Positions 53,073 through 63,707 of a stretch of 64,000 bases of DNA are shown here, in pieces. The notes beneath the pieces are model-generated. The model ran no database searches and had not been told where the DNA came from. It saw nothing but the letters and a program-made list of their open reading frames with translations. Numbering within the stretch: position 1 is the stretch's first letter; every line of letters starts with the position of its first letter. The translations under genes and the position numbers were made by a program. This stretch comes from Arion vulgaris (lineage: Eukaryota > Mollusca > Gastropoda > Stylommatophora > Arionidae), in assembly GCA_020796225.1 (NCBI GenBank), contig CM036753.1, positions 67,524,365 to 67,588,364 on the forward strand. The letters are read 5' to 3'.

Positions 53073-53085
53073 TTTAGATTTACAT

Positions 53086-53500
53086 ACCTGCATGTTATTG
53101 TTTACTGAACTGATGTCCCAGCACTTTGGACAGATCCATAGATGTTCAGTCTCTCCCAACAGAAGTCGAAGGGTATGCATACTGATAGTTCGTATGGATT
53201 GCTGGTTAAACACACTCCTCTCTCTGCTCATCAAGTATCCAGCTCTATGTGTACAACGTGTATTTCTAAACTCTTTAAATCGCTGGATTGTTTCAACATC
53301 AATTTTAGTGTCCTTATCCAACAGTGGATGATCAAGAAACCAAAGAATATCCCCCTTATCCATCCTAAACTCTCCAACAATTGAAGCTTTTGATGCAAAC
53401 CTGCCTACTCTCTCGTTGCTGCAAACAGCTGCATGCCCAGGACAGTATATCCACGCAAATCTCTGCATTTTGACAATTAATATACTGAGTCCTAATTTCT
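53086..53500 (-). mobile_element. RH-2 relic, host of the truncated copy
   Basis: The minus strand reads QRFAWIYCPGHAAVCSNERV, GRFASKASIVGEFRMDKGDI, DKDTKIDVETIQRFKEFRNT, RSVFNQQSIRTISMHTLRLL and LGETEHLWICPKCWDISSVN. PGH and NER of RNase H are kept. The final CPxC cluster follows in one open frame of about 130 codons. Confidence 0.8.
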
Positions 53501-53934
53501 CTACAATCTGCTTCTAAAATAATTATGTCTAATGTAAACATATCAACAAAATATGGAGTATTCATTTTTACAATAAGACTTCAAATATTCATTACACTTA
53601 TTCTTGTTCCATTTTATAATTTATTTTCATCAATTGTTTTGCTATATATAAATAACATTTTTAATGTGTTCTCATCACAACATACATTAAACACACCAGA
53701 ATTGGAAATACATATATTGTACATAATGTGATATTTATATATGTGTGTTTATGGCCATTTATATTGGTCCTATAAACATAATCTTAAAACACCTAAACAT
53801 GTCATGTTAAATTGGACTTTTCAGTTTCATGAATGTCCAAGTAAATGTTTTTATTGTTATGTTATTTCTAAGAATCTGTCTGCAGTTATTTCAGATTGGT
53901 TATTTTTTTTTTTTTACTAAGTTGACGTCATTGC

Positions 53935-54270
53935 ACTTCAGGCAGACCCATAGGTGCTCAGTCTCCCCCAACAGATATAGAAAAGTAGCATACTGATAGT
54001 TCCTGTGGCTCGCTTATTAAACACACTCCTCACTCTGCCCCTCAGGCATTCAGTTCTACTTGTACAGTGGGTAACTCTAAACTGCTTATATCGCTGGATC
54101 GATTCAACATCTATTTTAGTGTCCTCATCCAACAGGCAGTCGTGAAGAGACCGAAGAACATCCCTCTTATCCATATTCAACTCCCCAACAATCGATGCTC
54201 TTGATGCAAGCCTGTCCACGCACTCATTACTGCAAACACCTGCATGCCCAGAATAGTAGATCCACGTTAT
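53935..54270 (-). mobile_element. RH-2 relic, second copy
   Basis: CSNE..VDRLASRASIVGEL, NMDKRDVLRSLHDCLLDEDT and KIDVESIQRYKQFRVTHCTS, then RVRSVFNKRATGTISM. Its upstream end is cut by MITE-L. Confidence 0.78.
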
Positions 54271-54495
54271 TTAACCCTTTAGCTGCTAAGGTGGTATATA
54301 TACATTTTCCCATTCACTTCTAAAGACGCATTAACACGTCTGTTATTATCTCTCCTCTATGGGCTAAAGACATGTTAACATGTTATATATTGCTACTGTC
54401 ACTGCTATAGGCGTACATTCACGTTTGTGACCTAGAAACAAAGAGTAGCTATTTTTAGCTCAGCCTTTGAAAAGTATGTGCAGCGAAAGGGTTAA
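54271..54495 (-). mobile_element. MITE-L copy 2, TTAA-flanked
   Basis: The ends TTAACCCTTTAGCTGCTAAG and GCAGCGAAAGGGTTAA with TTAA on both sides. The interior matches copy 1 in reverse (AAAGAGTAGCTATTTTTAGC, ACGTTTGTGACCTAGAAACA). Confidence 0.9.
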
Positions 54496-54859
54496 GATTG
54501 ATTTCATTTAGTAAGAAAGGGGCATCATCACAAGATATTTGTAAATAAATATTACCACAAATTTGACTCTTATCTGAATGTTACTATACACAAGTCACAG
54601 ATTGAAAAGCTAACACTGACATATGTTTTTGAATCATTGAGTGAATATTATTCTATATTGCAAATGTTGTTTGTTGTGAAATATATTTTTATAGTTTACA
54701 AAAATGTAAGGAAGTGAAGATGTGTATGCTCTCTTTCCTATTGAAAGGTAAGAAAATTGTTGGGTGTTTAATTGCCAGCAGCCTTTTTTATTTTAATAAC
54801 ATTACTTTTGTGAATGAAATTATGTTTATTAGTTATTGTTTATTTTAAACTATCGTGTT

Positions 54860-55005
54860 CTTTTACAAAAATCATATTGAAATCTGTACTTTCATAACTT
54901 TTGTTTTTATTTTGGCAATATGAAATCTGTACTTTCATAACTTTGTTTTTATTTGGCAATATGAAATCTGTACTTTCATAACTTTTGTTTTTATTTTGGC
55001 AATAG
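54860..55005. repeat. 43-bp tandem repeat, three copies
   Basis: The unit ATGAAATCTGTACTTTCATA, then ACTTTTGTTTTTATTTTGGC and AAT. The middle copy lost two bases. A spurious minus ORF with a repeated NKVMKVQISYCQ-type string arises here. Confidence 0.92.
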
Positions 55006-55109
55006 TGTTTATGGGCTTTATCTGTGTTCAACATTTACATATTTAGTTTTCTGATGTATTGTTTGGGAGTATTTTAATAAATTTGTCACTGTAATTATTA
55101 TTATTTTTA

Positions 55110-55330
55110 TATTCTTCTTGTAGCGTTATACATTACATAGTCTGCAAGTAATTTATTCATAACGCTCTGTCCTGGGTAACTCGCTCAATCTCTTCTTTGG
55201 AAATGAGTCTGATATTTCGCCTCTCTCGGGGAAGTTCTTACCAGGGTTTTCCTTGGAAGTCCTTTCTTTCTTGAACCATTTGGCCCCCACTTCATTATTA
55301 ATGCATCTTCACATTTCAAAACAAGTGAAA
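55110..55330 (-). mobile_element. Family L retrotransposon 3' relic
   Basis: The reverse complement reads INNEVGAKWFKKERTSKENP, KNFPERGEISDSFPKK, then RLSELPRTERYE: the family L C-terminus, best kept here. Confidence 0.65.
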
Positions 55331-55539
55331 GATAAACTAGATGAGATTTTATACTTGCAGGTTAAGATAAGAGATTAATGTGAGGGTAATGGTATTCACT
55401 TTCTTTAAACCAGATGACTTGCAGACGGTCATAGAGACAATATAATGGTAATGACATTCATCATTATCTTATGATCCATAAGACAATAGAAGTATTCACA
55501 TTTTTATACTGTAATTTTAATGTATTTTTATACAGTAGC

Positions 55540-55795
55540 GTAGTGGTTAATGCATTCTCTTCTTAGGCATAGGGTCTGAGTTCAATTTCATAGTCGGAGT
55601 GGATTTTTGGGGGGACTGTAACAGCTCTCAACTCAACTAAGCCTCATTTGGGTACCAGAAAAGAAGTGAGAAGTAAAGGCAGCCGGCGTGATGTTGACCA
55701 TATCACCCATTGTGTACAGATGGTCAATGCAAACTACAAGCATAACACAGTATTCCCAATATACCCCACGGTATGAAAAATGGTTCCATTCCTAC
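55540..55795 (+). mobile_element. SINE-A copy
   Basis: AGCGTAGTGGTTAATGCATT head, GCCTCATTTGGGTACCAGAA, CATATCACCCATTGTGTACA and a TATACCCCACGGTATGAAAA end. Confidence 0.8.
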
Positions 55796-56044
55796 TTTCT
55801 CTTGACAGTGCACTTAATTATCATAAGGTATAGCTTCCTGCTAATTTGGGAATCAAATGGTATGTTTAACAAGCTGATGTAAATGAGGGGAAACCTGCAT
55901 AGACTCATCTGTGCTTTCAATGGACTCAGTCCCTTTCATCTGACCAAAAATGTCAGTGACAGAGCAAAAGCACAGTAGTTTTGACAATGATTTATAACTT
56001 CCACTAAAATCACACTCAGAAGGTAACACAAAACTTCCCAGATC

Positions 56045-56575
56045 TTTCTTCTAGTTCTTTCATCATCATCAAGTAGCTTGTCCCTTCTGGAACTTGGCTC
56101 CATGACGCAGTCCTAAAAACTCTTTCTGTGCAAGTTGACCGGCATCACCAGCAGTCATTCTCAGATCGTCAATGACATCTTGCACCCATCGTCTTCTACA
56201 TCTTCCTCTCATTCTTCTTCCAGGCACCATTTCCTGCAAAATTATTTTCTCTAGGCACTCATGTTGTTTGATGTGTCCGAAATATTTACTTGTCCTTTGA
56301 TGTTATGCTCTTTAATTCCTAGTGGACCAGGGCAAAAGCCATTATAGAGTAAAAACGCCACTTAGTGTGGCTCCTGGTCCACAAGAAGTTAATAGCTATC
56401 TCTTTGTAATACCAAACTGTTGCAGAACAGAAGCATTTGTTCTTTTCTCTGTCCATGATATTCTAAGTACTCTTCTGTAGCATTTGCATTCAAATCATTA
56501 ATGATCTTTTCCCGCTTTGTCAATGGTCTTTTAACATAGAAAATAGTCAACTTTCTCAGTTTTGTGTAAAACTAT
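56045..56575 (-). mobile_element. Family K relic, split by a MITE-S
   Basis: In reverse complement, YRRVLRISWTEKRTNASVLQ, GHIKQHECLEKIILQEMVPG and RRMRGRCRRRWVQDVIDDLR, then RMTAGDAGQL and a GATGATGATGAAAG tail. The MITE at 56312-56392 sits between the two halves. Confidence 0.78.
56312..56392. mobile_element. MITE-S copy 5, shortest (81 bp)
   Basis: TTAATTCCTAGTGGACCAGG to TCCTGGTCCACAAGAAGTTAA, with clear inverted ends and TTAA at each side. The family K frame resumes immediately on both sides, giving a precise insertion record. Confidence 0.92.
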
Positions 56576-56579
56576 GCAT

Positions 56580-56950
56580 TCAGGGACCCTCTGCAAACAT
56601 TAGAGGTTGACATTGAAAAGTCTAGTTGTATCACGTAAATGTATATCTTTACAACATGTGCACTTTCAGTTTTTTTAATATGTTCACAAATATTTGTTTC
56701 AGTTATTTAAACAGCTATAGAAATTACATTTTTGTTTTCAAATTATTTTCATTATATAACACTTAATATGTTTGTAGATCTTTGTTTGTTTTTAAAAACT
56801 GTTTATTACTTAATGAATACTTGTCTGAAAGTTAAGTGCTTGTTTTTTGTGGAAGAGATTAATTTGGAACTCCATAGTGTATTTCACAGTCTTCAATCTA
56901 AGCGAACAATTGTCTTTATGTCTAATCTTTATTATTGTTCATGCTCTTCT
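56580..56950. other. Intergenic sequence, nothing recognised
   Basis: T-rich. Its open frames are low-complexity. Confidence 0.5.
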
Positions 56951-56954
56951 ATTC

Positions 56955-57200
56955 TTCGTGGACATCTGTAGCTTGAGCAGTAGTAAGCATGATCACAACC
57001 GAAGAGTACCTATTTCAAACTCTGCGTCAGGCAGTTTGGAAGCAAATTTATTTCATGAAATTTTACAAAATGTAAAAATAGACCTTGCTATTCAGAAAAC
57101 AATGACAAACTACTGAACGTATAAGTGGTGTCTAGATAATCGATGACTTGTTTACTGTGGGTGTTGGCCGAGTCCTGTAAAGGATATGTCAGGATTCTCA
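56955..57200 (+). mobile_element. SINE-B copy 4
   Basis: GCATGATCACAACCGAAGAG, CTATTTCAAACTCTGCG, GGCAGTTTGGAAGCAAATTT and GTCCTGTAAAGGATATGTCA. Confidence 0.82.
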
Positions 57201-57434
57201 ATTTATTTTCTAAAAGAGTTGCAAATGCATTGTATATGATTGAGAAATAGAGGCTTATAAAATTAAATAAATTTACTATTCCTGTTTTGAATTGAACAGC
57301 TAGTCAAACAAAATATAGGATAAGAAATGTATTTATTTGAATGAAACAGTAAATTAACAATATTTTTGACCCTATTGTTCTTCTGTTAAATCATTGGGCT
57401 ATAAAAATCAGTATCTTCAATCAACTTTTTCTTC

Positions 57435-57600
57435 TTATGCATTCGTCCACTATGAATTCAGGTGTAGCATTGGTGCCTAGTATGGCGCTTCTGATTGATT
57501 TTTTGCACGAAAGTTGCTTACCGTTTTATAGTGTCCTTCACCATGCAGGTGGGCCTTCTCTGACTTCAGTGATACTTGGAAGTTTAGATCCTCCTGTGTG
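57435..57600 (-). mobile_element. Repeat J copy 3
   Basis: In reverse complement, AGTCAGAGAAGGCCCACCTG, AATCAATCAGAAGCGCCATA, TACACCTGAATTCATAGTGG and an AAGAAGAAAAAG tail. Confidence 0.7.
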
Positions 57601-57989
57601 ATCTGTGGTCAGGAAACCTGTAGTCCAAACCACTTGCCATGAGTTTAGCTGAAATTTCTAGATCCTAGTACCCTCTGAACTTTTACGGCAAGTGACAATT
57701 AGTAAAGTTCGACTTCTCTATCACATTTCCCATAAGTTTCTGCCTAAGTCGTTTCAATGAACTGTTTGATTGACATAAGATCATTAACAGAAACCTTTAG
57801 GATGCACCATTGTCCAAGAAGGTCATATTTTCTCTTATCATTTTTCTACAGATTTAATATTCTTGAAGCAATAACTGACTCCATTCTATAAATAGACAAT
57901 CATGTCTAACAAATGTTGAGCTTCCTGTACATGTAACTTTGTCAGTTATGTCATTTTCAGAATTAAAATATGTTTAATATGACTTATTC

Positions 57990-58150
57990 TTCTCCGCACC
58001 TCATGGCGTATAAGGCTTCAGCATTTGTTCGCCACTTTTCCCGATCTCTGGTTGTTTTATTTATGGTCTCCCAGAATAGTCAAGCACCCTTCAGTTCCTC
58101 ATGAAGATTTCATCTCCAGGTCTGTTTAGGACATTCTCTTTTCCTTGTGT
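57990..58150 (-). mobile_element. Family P retrotransposon 3' fragment
   Basis: The minus strand reads KRECPKQTWR, NLHEELKGA, ETINKTTRDREKWRTNAEAL and YAMRCGEE: the DREKWRxxxxALYA ending common to many non-LTR polymerases. Confidence 0.65.
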
Positions 58151-58559
58151 TTGATATACAAATATGAAATGATGAGAATATATTTTCGATATAAGTTATA
58201 CATGACACAAAAGTGCAACTACAATATGTACTTTTTTCTTGAATGTTGTGAATCATGTATGTTCTATCTGGGGGTTTTTAAGAAAAAAAAACTAGTTATC
58301 TCAAAAATTTGCTGCAAAGTCCTTTTTACACCTTTTAGCTAGTAAGTCTTAAACTTTGATTGACACAAAATATTTTTATTTTCAATGTGATATAAAATAT
58401 TTCAATTTGAAGTTTAAATAATGTTAGAAATATGGTTGAAGTAAAATATAATATCAGTGCTTATGTTTATGACAGAATATGAGAAAACTGCTGCTAAGAT
58501 TTGTCATGAGGAAACTGTGAAACAAATTTAGAATAAACATCAGTGATGTATAATGTGAG

Positions 58560-59175
58560 TTTTGTGTGAAATATCAGTACAAATACCTCCATGTATGTTT
58601 AAGGAACACTGATATAGAGAGCCATGAAAGTAACAATAGACTTGTGCTTTATAAAAAGGAAAAGAACCCTTTTATACCAATAGGTATATGGGGTAATACG
58701 GTGTTAGGCCCGTATTTTCATTTGCTGTCGGCACACAATGTGTGATGTGGTCAATGTCACTCCGACTGCCTTAACTTTCCAGTGCTTTTTCTGGTATCCA
58801 ATTTGAAATTGGATCGACCTGAAAGCCGTTACATTCTGAAAACATTCCACTTCTACTGTGGAATTGAACCTGGACCACTAACCTAAGAAGCGAGTTCACT
58901 AACAACTACACTACTGCAGCTCTTTTGTGCTTTATAGATTACACTAAAACATTAGACAGTTTAAAACAAAATGAAGTTATCAACATGATAGAAGGGCTAG
59001 ATATAGATAAGAAAAGACATACCAAAAAATCAAAAGCATGTGTAACATGCAATAAACAGCAGCAATTTGTATTTGAAATCAAATAGGAAATTTCAATCAG
59101 ATCAAACAAGGAGTTATAAAAAAGATGTGTCACCTGATCTGGTCTCTCTGTACAAAGAAAAATATTTTATGATCT
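58560..59175 (+). mobile_element. Family K reverse-transcriptase relic, split by a SINE-A
   Basis: DIESHESNNRL before the SINE and LCFIDYTKTLDSLKQNEVIN, MIEGLDIDKK, then CVTCNKQQQFVFEIK after it. FIDYTKxxD is RT box A. Confidence 0.7.
58654..58924 (-). mobile_element. SINE-A copy with target duplication
   Basis: Full minus-strand SINE-A between perfect TTGTGCTTTATA copies at 58642-58653 and 58925-58936. Confidence 0.92.
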
Positions 59176-59700
59176 AAAGAAGATGAACTATTTCCACGCT
59201 TTTCGCCGCACACTGCGCCACAGTGGAAGTCTGTTGAACGCCATTAGCCGTACACTGCACCATAGAGTTGCTTCCCTTATAAGAAGTTTTTCTAGTTTTA
59301 CTTCTACTATTTTACTTCTACTACTTTTTAACTTTGTTATTCTATTGGGTTGTCCAGTTTTCTTCAATTTAGTATATAATAATATAAATATATGTTTATT
59401 TATTGACGAGTAGTTCGGATTGTTTTTGGTTTTTTAACCTCCACTGAATTAACTGTATAAAAATTAAGGAAATAACTCGATGTGGAAAGAGTTAATAGAC
59501 AATGCAGTAAGCAGGGTCTTACACAGCTTGTCTTCTTTATCCGTTCTTATTTGTTGACTGTGGCTATGGATGCTTAACTATAGATTTCATCATTTATGTT
59601 ACAAATGACAATGTCTGAAATCATAGAATGGTATGCTTTTACAAATTTGTAATGTAATCTGATCAAAACAAATTCTTTCCTGTATGAGATCTTTCATGAT
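59176..59700. other. Intergenic sequence, nothing recognised
   Basis: One small direct repeat only: two copies of a CGCACACTGCGCCA-like block at 59206 and 59250. Confidence 0.45.
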
Positions 59701-59710
59701 TGTCAGAGAA

Positions 59711-60651
59711 ATGTTCTTCACCTTGGTCTAAGACATAAAGAGTTCTCGAGATATAATGTCTTCACCTTGAGTGAGACATAAGAGTTCTCAGTTAGTTATA
59801 TATGTTCTTCACCTTGGTCTGAGACATAAAGAGTTCTGGTCAGATATATAATGTTCTTCACTTGGTCTGAGACATAAAGAGTTCTTGGTCAGATATTTAA
59901 TGTTCTTCACCTTGGTCTGAGACATAAAGAGTTCTCGGTCAGATATATAATGTTCTTCACCTTGGTCTGAGACATAAAGAGTTCTCGTTCAGATATATAA
60001 TGTTCTTCACTTTGGTCTGAGACATAAAGAGTTTTCGTTCAGATATGTAATGTTCTTCACTTTGGTCTGAGACATAAAGAGTTCTTGGTCAGATATTTAA
60101 TGTTCTTCACCTTGGTCTGAGACATAAAGAGTTCTCGTTCAGATATATAATGTTCTTCACTTTGGTCTGAGACATAAAGAGTTCTCGTTCAGATATATAA
60201 TGTTCTTCACTTTGGTCTGAGACATAAAGAGTTCTCGTTCAGATATGTAATGTTCTTCACTTTGGTCTGAGACATAAAGAGTTCTCGTTCAGATATATAA
60301 TGTTCTTCACCTTGGTCTGAGACATAAAGAGTTCTCGTTCAGATATATAATGTTCTTCACCTTGGTCTGAGACATAAAGAGTTCTCGTTCAGATATGTAA
60401 TGTTCTTCACTTTGGTCTGAGACATAAAGAGTTCTCGTTCAGATATATAATGTTCTTCACCTTGGTCTGAGACATAAAGAGTTCTCGTTCAGATATATAA
60501 TGTTCTTCACCTTGGTTTGAGACATAAAGAGTTATTGGTCAGATATGTAATGTTCTTCACTTTGGTCTGAGACATAAAGAGTTCTCTGTTGGATATTTAT
60601 TGTTCTTCACCTTGGTCTGAGACATAAGGAGTTCTCGTTCAGATATATAAT
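59711..60651. repeat. 50-bp tandem array, about 19 copies
   Basis: The unit is GTTCTTCACCTTGGTCTGAG, then ACATAAAGAGTTCTCGTTCA, then GATATATAAT. The first three units are shortened. Variants (TTTGG, TTGGTC, ATGTAA) are mixed among the rest. Confidence 0.96.
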
Positions 60652-60654
60652 GCT

Positions 60655-61255
60655 TTTTAAACCAGAAATAGTGAGTGATCTTGACCAGAAACATCAAGTG
60701 ATCTTGATCATATATATCAAGTATTCTCTCTGTGATCATTTTTTTGGCCATTTTGAGCATTCTTATTGTGATATATAAACAGCCTTTGCCAAGAATGTTT
60801 TTACTCACAATCTTCAATACCATTTGGAGCTCAGGTGCTTGTCCTTCAGCAATTTGTTCGATTTCAACCAGCGCTTACTGGGTTTGCTCTCTGTCAGCTT
60901 TGGCTATCCCCAGCCGACCTGCAAGGCAGCAGGATTATCAAGTATGCTTGACCAGATGTAACATGTGTTTTTGTTCAGATATAACAAGTGTTCTTCAGCA
61001 GATATATTAATTGTTTGTGGCCAGATATAGCAAGTATTTGTAATCAGAAAAATTAAATGTTCTTTATCAGAGTCCTTATGTTTGCTTAACCAGCAATATT
61101 AAGTGATCTTGAGAAGATATAGTGAGTGTACTTGACACTGATCTCTGTAACACTGACATATCAAGTGTTCTTGGTCAGATATATGAGTGCTCTTGACAAG
61201 AGATAATCAAGTGTTAAATTAAAACTACAAGATATTAAATGCTTTTTGACCAGAT
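60655..61255. repeat. Degenerate 20-30 bp repeats continuing the 50-bp array
   Basis: Diverged units such as AAGTGTTCTTGGTCAGATAT, AAGTGATCTTGACCAGAAAC and AAGTATGCTTGACCAGATGT share TTCTTGGTCAGATATAT with the 50-bp unit. A foreign stretch of about 140 bp (60810-60945) interrupts it. Confidence 0.75.
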
Positions 61256-61259
61256 GTTT

Positions 61260-61825
61260 TCATCTGCATTTCTCCAGCGTCTTTTATAGTTTATTTAGTT
61301 TGTCAGTTTCTGTATTTTTCTTTCTTTCTATATATTCTCTGTTATATTTCAGTGTTCACTCCACTCTTTGTTCTCAGCGTCATATAACTGAATTACTTTC
61401 TCAAAGTTTATTCTTATTTTATTTATAGTAGCCCCATTCCTTATTTTTAAATTAAAGTCTAAAGAATTGTTAAAATGTCTCTAATATAAAATGAAACTTA
61501 TATAAAACTGTGAACCTATTAAAACAGAATGTAATTACAGTTTTTTGTTTCATTAGATGTATTTACATTTTTTAGATCGTACCAACATATCAACTAATAA
61601 GTCATAACATACACTACATCGATGAGCTGCAAGTTTGGACAAGTAATGAATGTATATACAATTATTGTACGTCACTTTCTTGATAATATTTTGAATTTTG
61701 AAATAATTAAAGATGTGTTAATAATTTGATTCTTTTTATTTTAAATGTAATGTGAGATGTCTGTATCCTGTCCTAATGTGTTCTATAATATGAATTCCAT
61801 ATATTAATGAATTTCAATAGATGGT
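61260..61825. other. Intergenic sequence, nothing recognised
   Basis: AT-rich with no supported feature. Confidence 0.5.
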
Positions 61826-61829
61826 AGCT

Positions 61830-62170
61830 TGGCCATTTTCCTCAATGGTGGGAATACTCTTGAAAAGGAATGTAGAGATTGGGGCAACATGAGAGCTGAG
61901 CTCGATAGTAAGCAGCTGATAGCAGTTAATGCAGATGATGATATTGTTTATTATACTTATGTGTCTGTGTATTGTGATGAAAAGTCAGGCTAGAGTTTCC
62001 TGGCTAGCATGTATGGTAGGGTCATTGCAGAGCAAAATGGAGCATACAAGACAACTACTTCTAGTATGCGGTTGGAGGTTGAGACCATTACTGTCCGGCT
62101 CTCTGGGACTCCATTTACTGAGGCCGTCGTATCTGAAGTTATTCCTTTGGCTTCAGACAATTTTCTTTAT
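61830..62170 (+). mobile_element. RH-2-type RNase H relic, N-terminal half
   Basis: DDDIVYYTY (the YTDG motif spoiled), then GRVIAEQNGAYKTTTSSMRL, EVETITVRLSGTPFTEAVVS and EV. The Glu of MRxEVExI and the following SGTPFTEA block match the start of 8265-8340. Confidence 0.72.
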
Positions 62171-62199
62171 ACAAAACTGGCAATAAAACAAATTTCTCA

Positions 62200-62690
62200 G
62201 AACTATGCTGTACTGTTACTGTTACCATCACCATCATCAAGGTGTGTGTGTCCTTTATAGGACATTGCTCTCGTTGCAGCGGATCTGAAATTCACTCCGT
62301 CTCTAGCCAAATCACCCACTTCGCCGATGGTCATATTCATGGTTTCTTTAATATATTGTAGCCATCTTCTTCTTGCTCTGCCTTGCACCCTGGGACCCTG
62401 CCCTGTAATATTGTTCTTTCCAGGCCATCGTAACGCTTGATGTGGCCAAAGTATCTAATTTTTCTGTATAGTATATTGTTTATCAACCAATTGTCTTTAA
62501 CATTCAGTTCTTTCAGGACATCAGTGTTCTTTGTTTTTCCTGTCCATGGTATTTGTAGGATCTTTCTGTAGCATTTCGTTTCGAAGGACTGGATTTTGGT
62601 TCTTGTTGTTTGTGTAATGGTCCATGATTCACAACCATAAGTAGCCACTGGAAAAATACTAATGGTTACTACAGGATAGAAACAAGACAC
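62200..62690 (-). mobile_element. Family K retrotransposon, C-terminal relic
   Basis: ATYGCESWTITQTTRTKIQS, CYRKILQIPWTGKTKNTDVL, RKIRYFGHIKRYDGLERTIL and EVGDLARDGVNFRSAATRAM. The end is a GATGATGGTGATGGTAAC tail. Two frames are needed. Confidence 0.82.
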
Positions 62691-62699
62691 AATTTTAAA

Positions 62700-63455
62700 G
62701 AATTGATGGTGTGTTTATTTTGTGAATATTTCACTTATTTAATTTATTACATTTTTTTTTTTTACAAGACAGTAGCAGACATAAATCATAATACATAAAA
62801 CAAAAATCTGAAAATTACTTCATATGCATTTAAATAATATTCTAAAAATGAAAACGATGAGAAAAATTTAAGAGTTATATTTTTTAAAGTTAACAAGATC
62901 AGTAACAATATTTCTTTTACAATAGATCATATTTTGAACACTACATAGTTCTTCCCATACAAAGACATTCATGTATTTATTCTATGCCATGAGACACAGT
63001 AATATGGAATACAATGCTTCATAAAAATTAACATCTTGTTCCTCTTCTTGAGGAAATGAAGGATGCTGGAGTATCCTGGGAAGCCATGAATCAAATAGTC
63101 AGAGACCAGGGAAAGTGGAAGACAACTGTAGTGTCCCTATGCTCCACATGAAATGAAGAGCAATAAGCAAGCACATGACTATTAAGAAGACTGCTAGTTT
63201 TGGTTAACAAATTTACTTATCCTGTAAATAAAATCGTTGCAGAGGTTACAACTATAAAAAATAATAATTTGGCACATACTGTCCATTACAGAGCAAATAC
63301 AGTGATAATAGAGCAATAAAGAGATGTAGTATTGTATATGATGTTTGTGATTTTAGAGTTTTGAAGTGTAGATGTAAATTGACCATGAGAAAATGTCATA
63401 AAAACACAAGCAAAAACAGCTATAAAAAGGCAATGATCTCAAAGTATATTAAAAC
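62700..63455. other. Intergenic sequence, nothing recognised
   Basis: AT-rich. No feature I can support. Confidence 0.5.
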
Positions 63456-63459
63456 AGAT

Positions 63460-63690
63460 TATTCTGTGTTGAAACAATAATAATGAAAGAGAAGACACAA
63501 GCAGACTTTTGGTGACGGACTGCCGATACATCGATATAGATCACAACGTCATCCTCGCTACAGTTTTGATTAATGATGGCCTTGATCTCTGCATCCACCA
63601 TCACGGGAGTCCACTCTCTGCACCTCTTGTCAAAAATTATGATGGTTGAAAAGGTGTTCCCAAATATTGAGAACACTGATATCCTTCTTT
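63460..63690 (-). mobile_element. RH-1 RNase H N-terminal fragment
   Basis: REWTPVMVDAEIKAIINQNC, then SEDDVVIYIDVSAVRHQKSA. IYTDGS has become IYIDVS, so the first metal-binding Asp is kept but the following Gly is lost. Confidence 0.7.
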
Positions 63691-63707
63691 TTGTTTAAAT
63701 ATTTCAT

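Noticed and set aside
53086..53468. A host RNase H or zinc-binding protein gene (a frame of about 130 codons)
   Set aside because: It is one of several decayed copies of the same repeat and continues into transposon sequence.
54840..55034. A 64-codon ORF with a repeated motif
   Set aside because: It is produced by three copies of a 43-bp tandem repeat.
61560..61680. A possible additional RasGRF 3' exon
   Set aside because: An AG before GTACCAAC looked tempting, but no frame matches the family and the true C-terminal tail is at 43117-43225.
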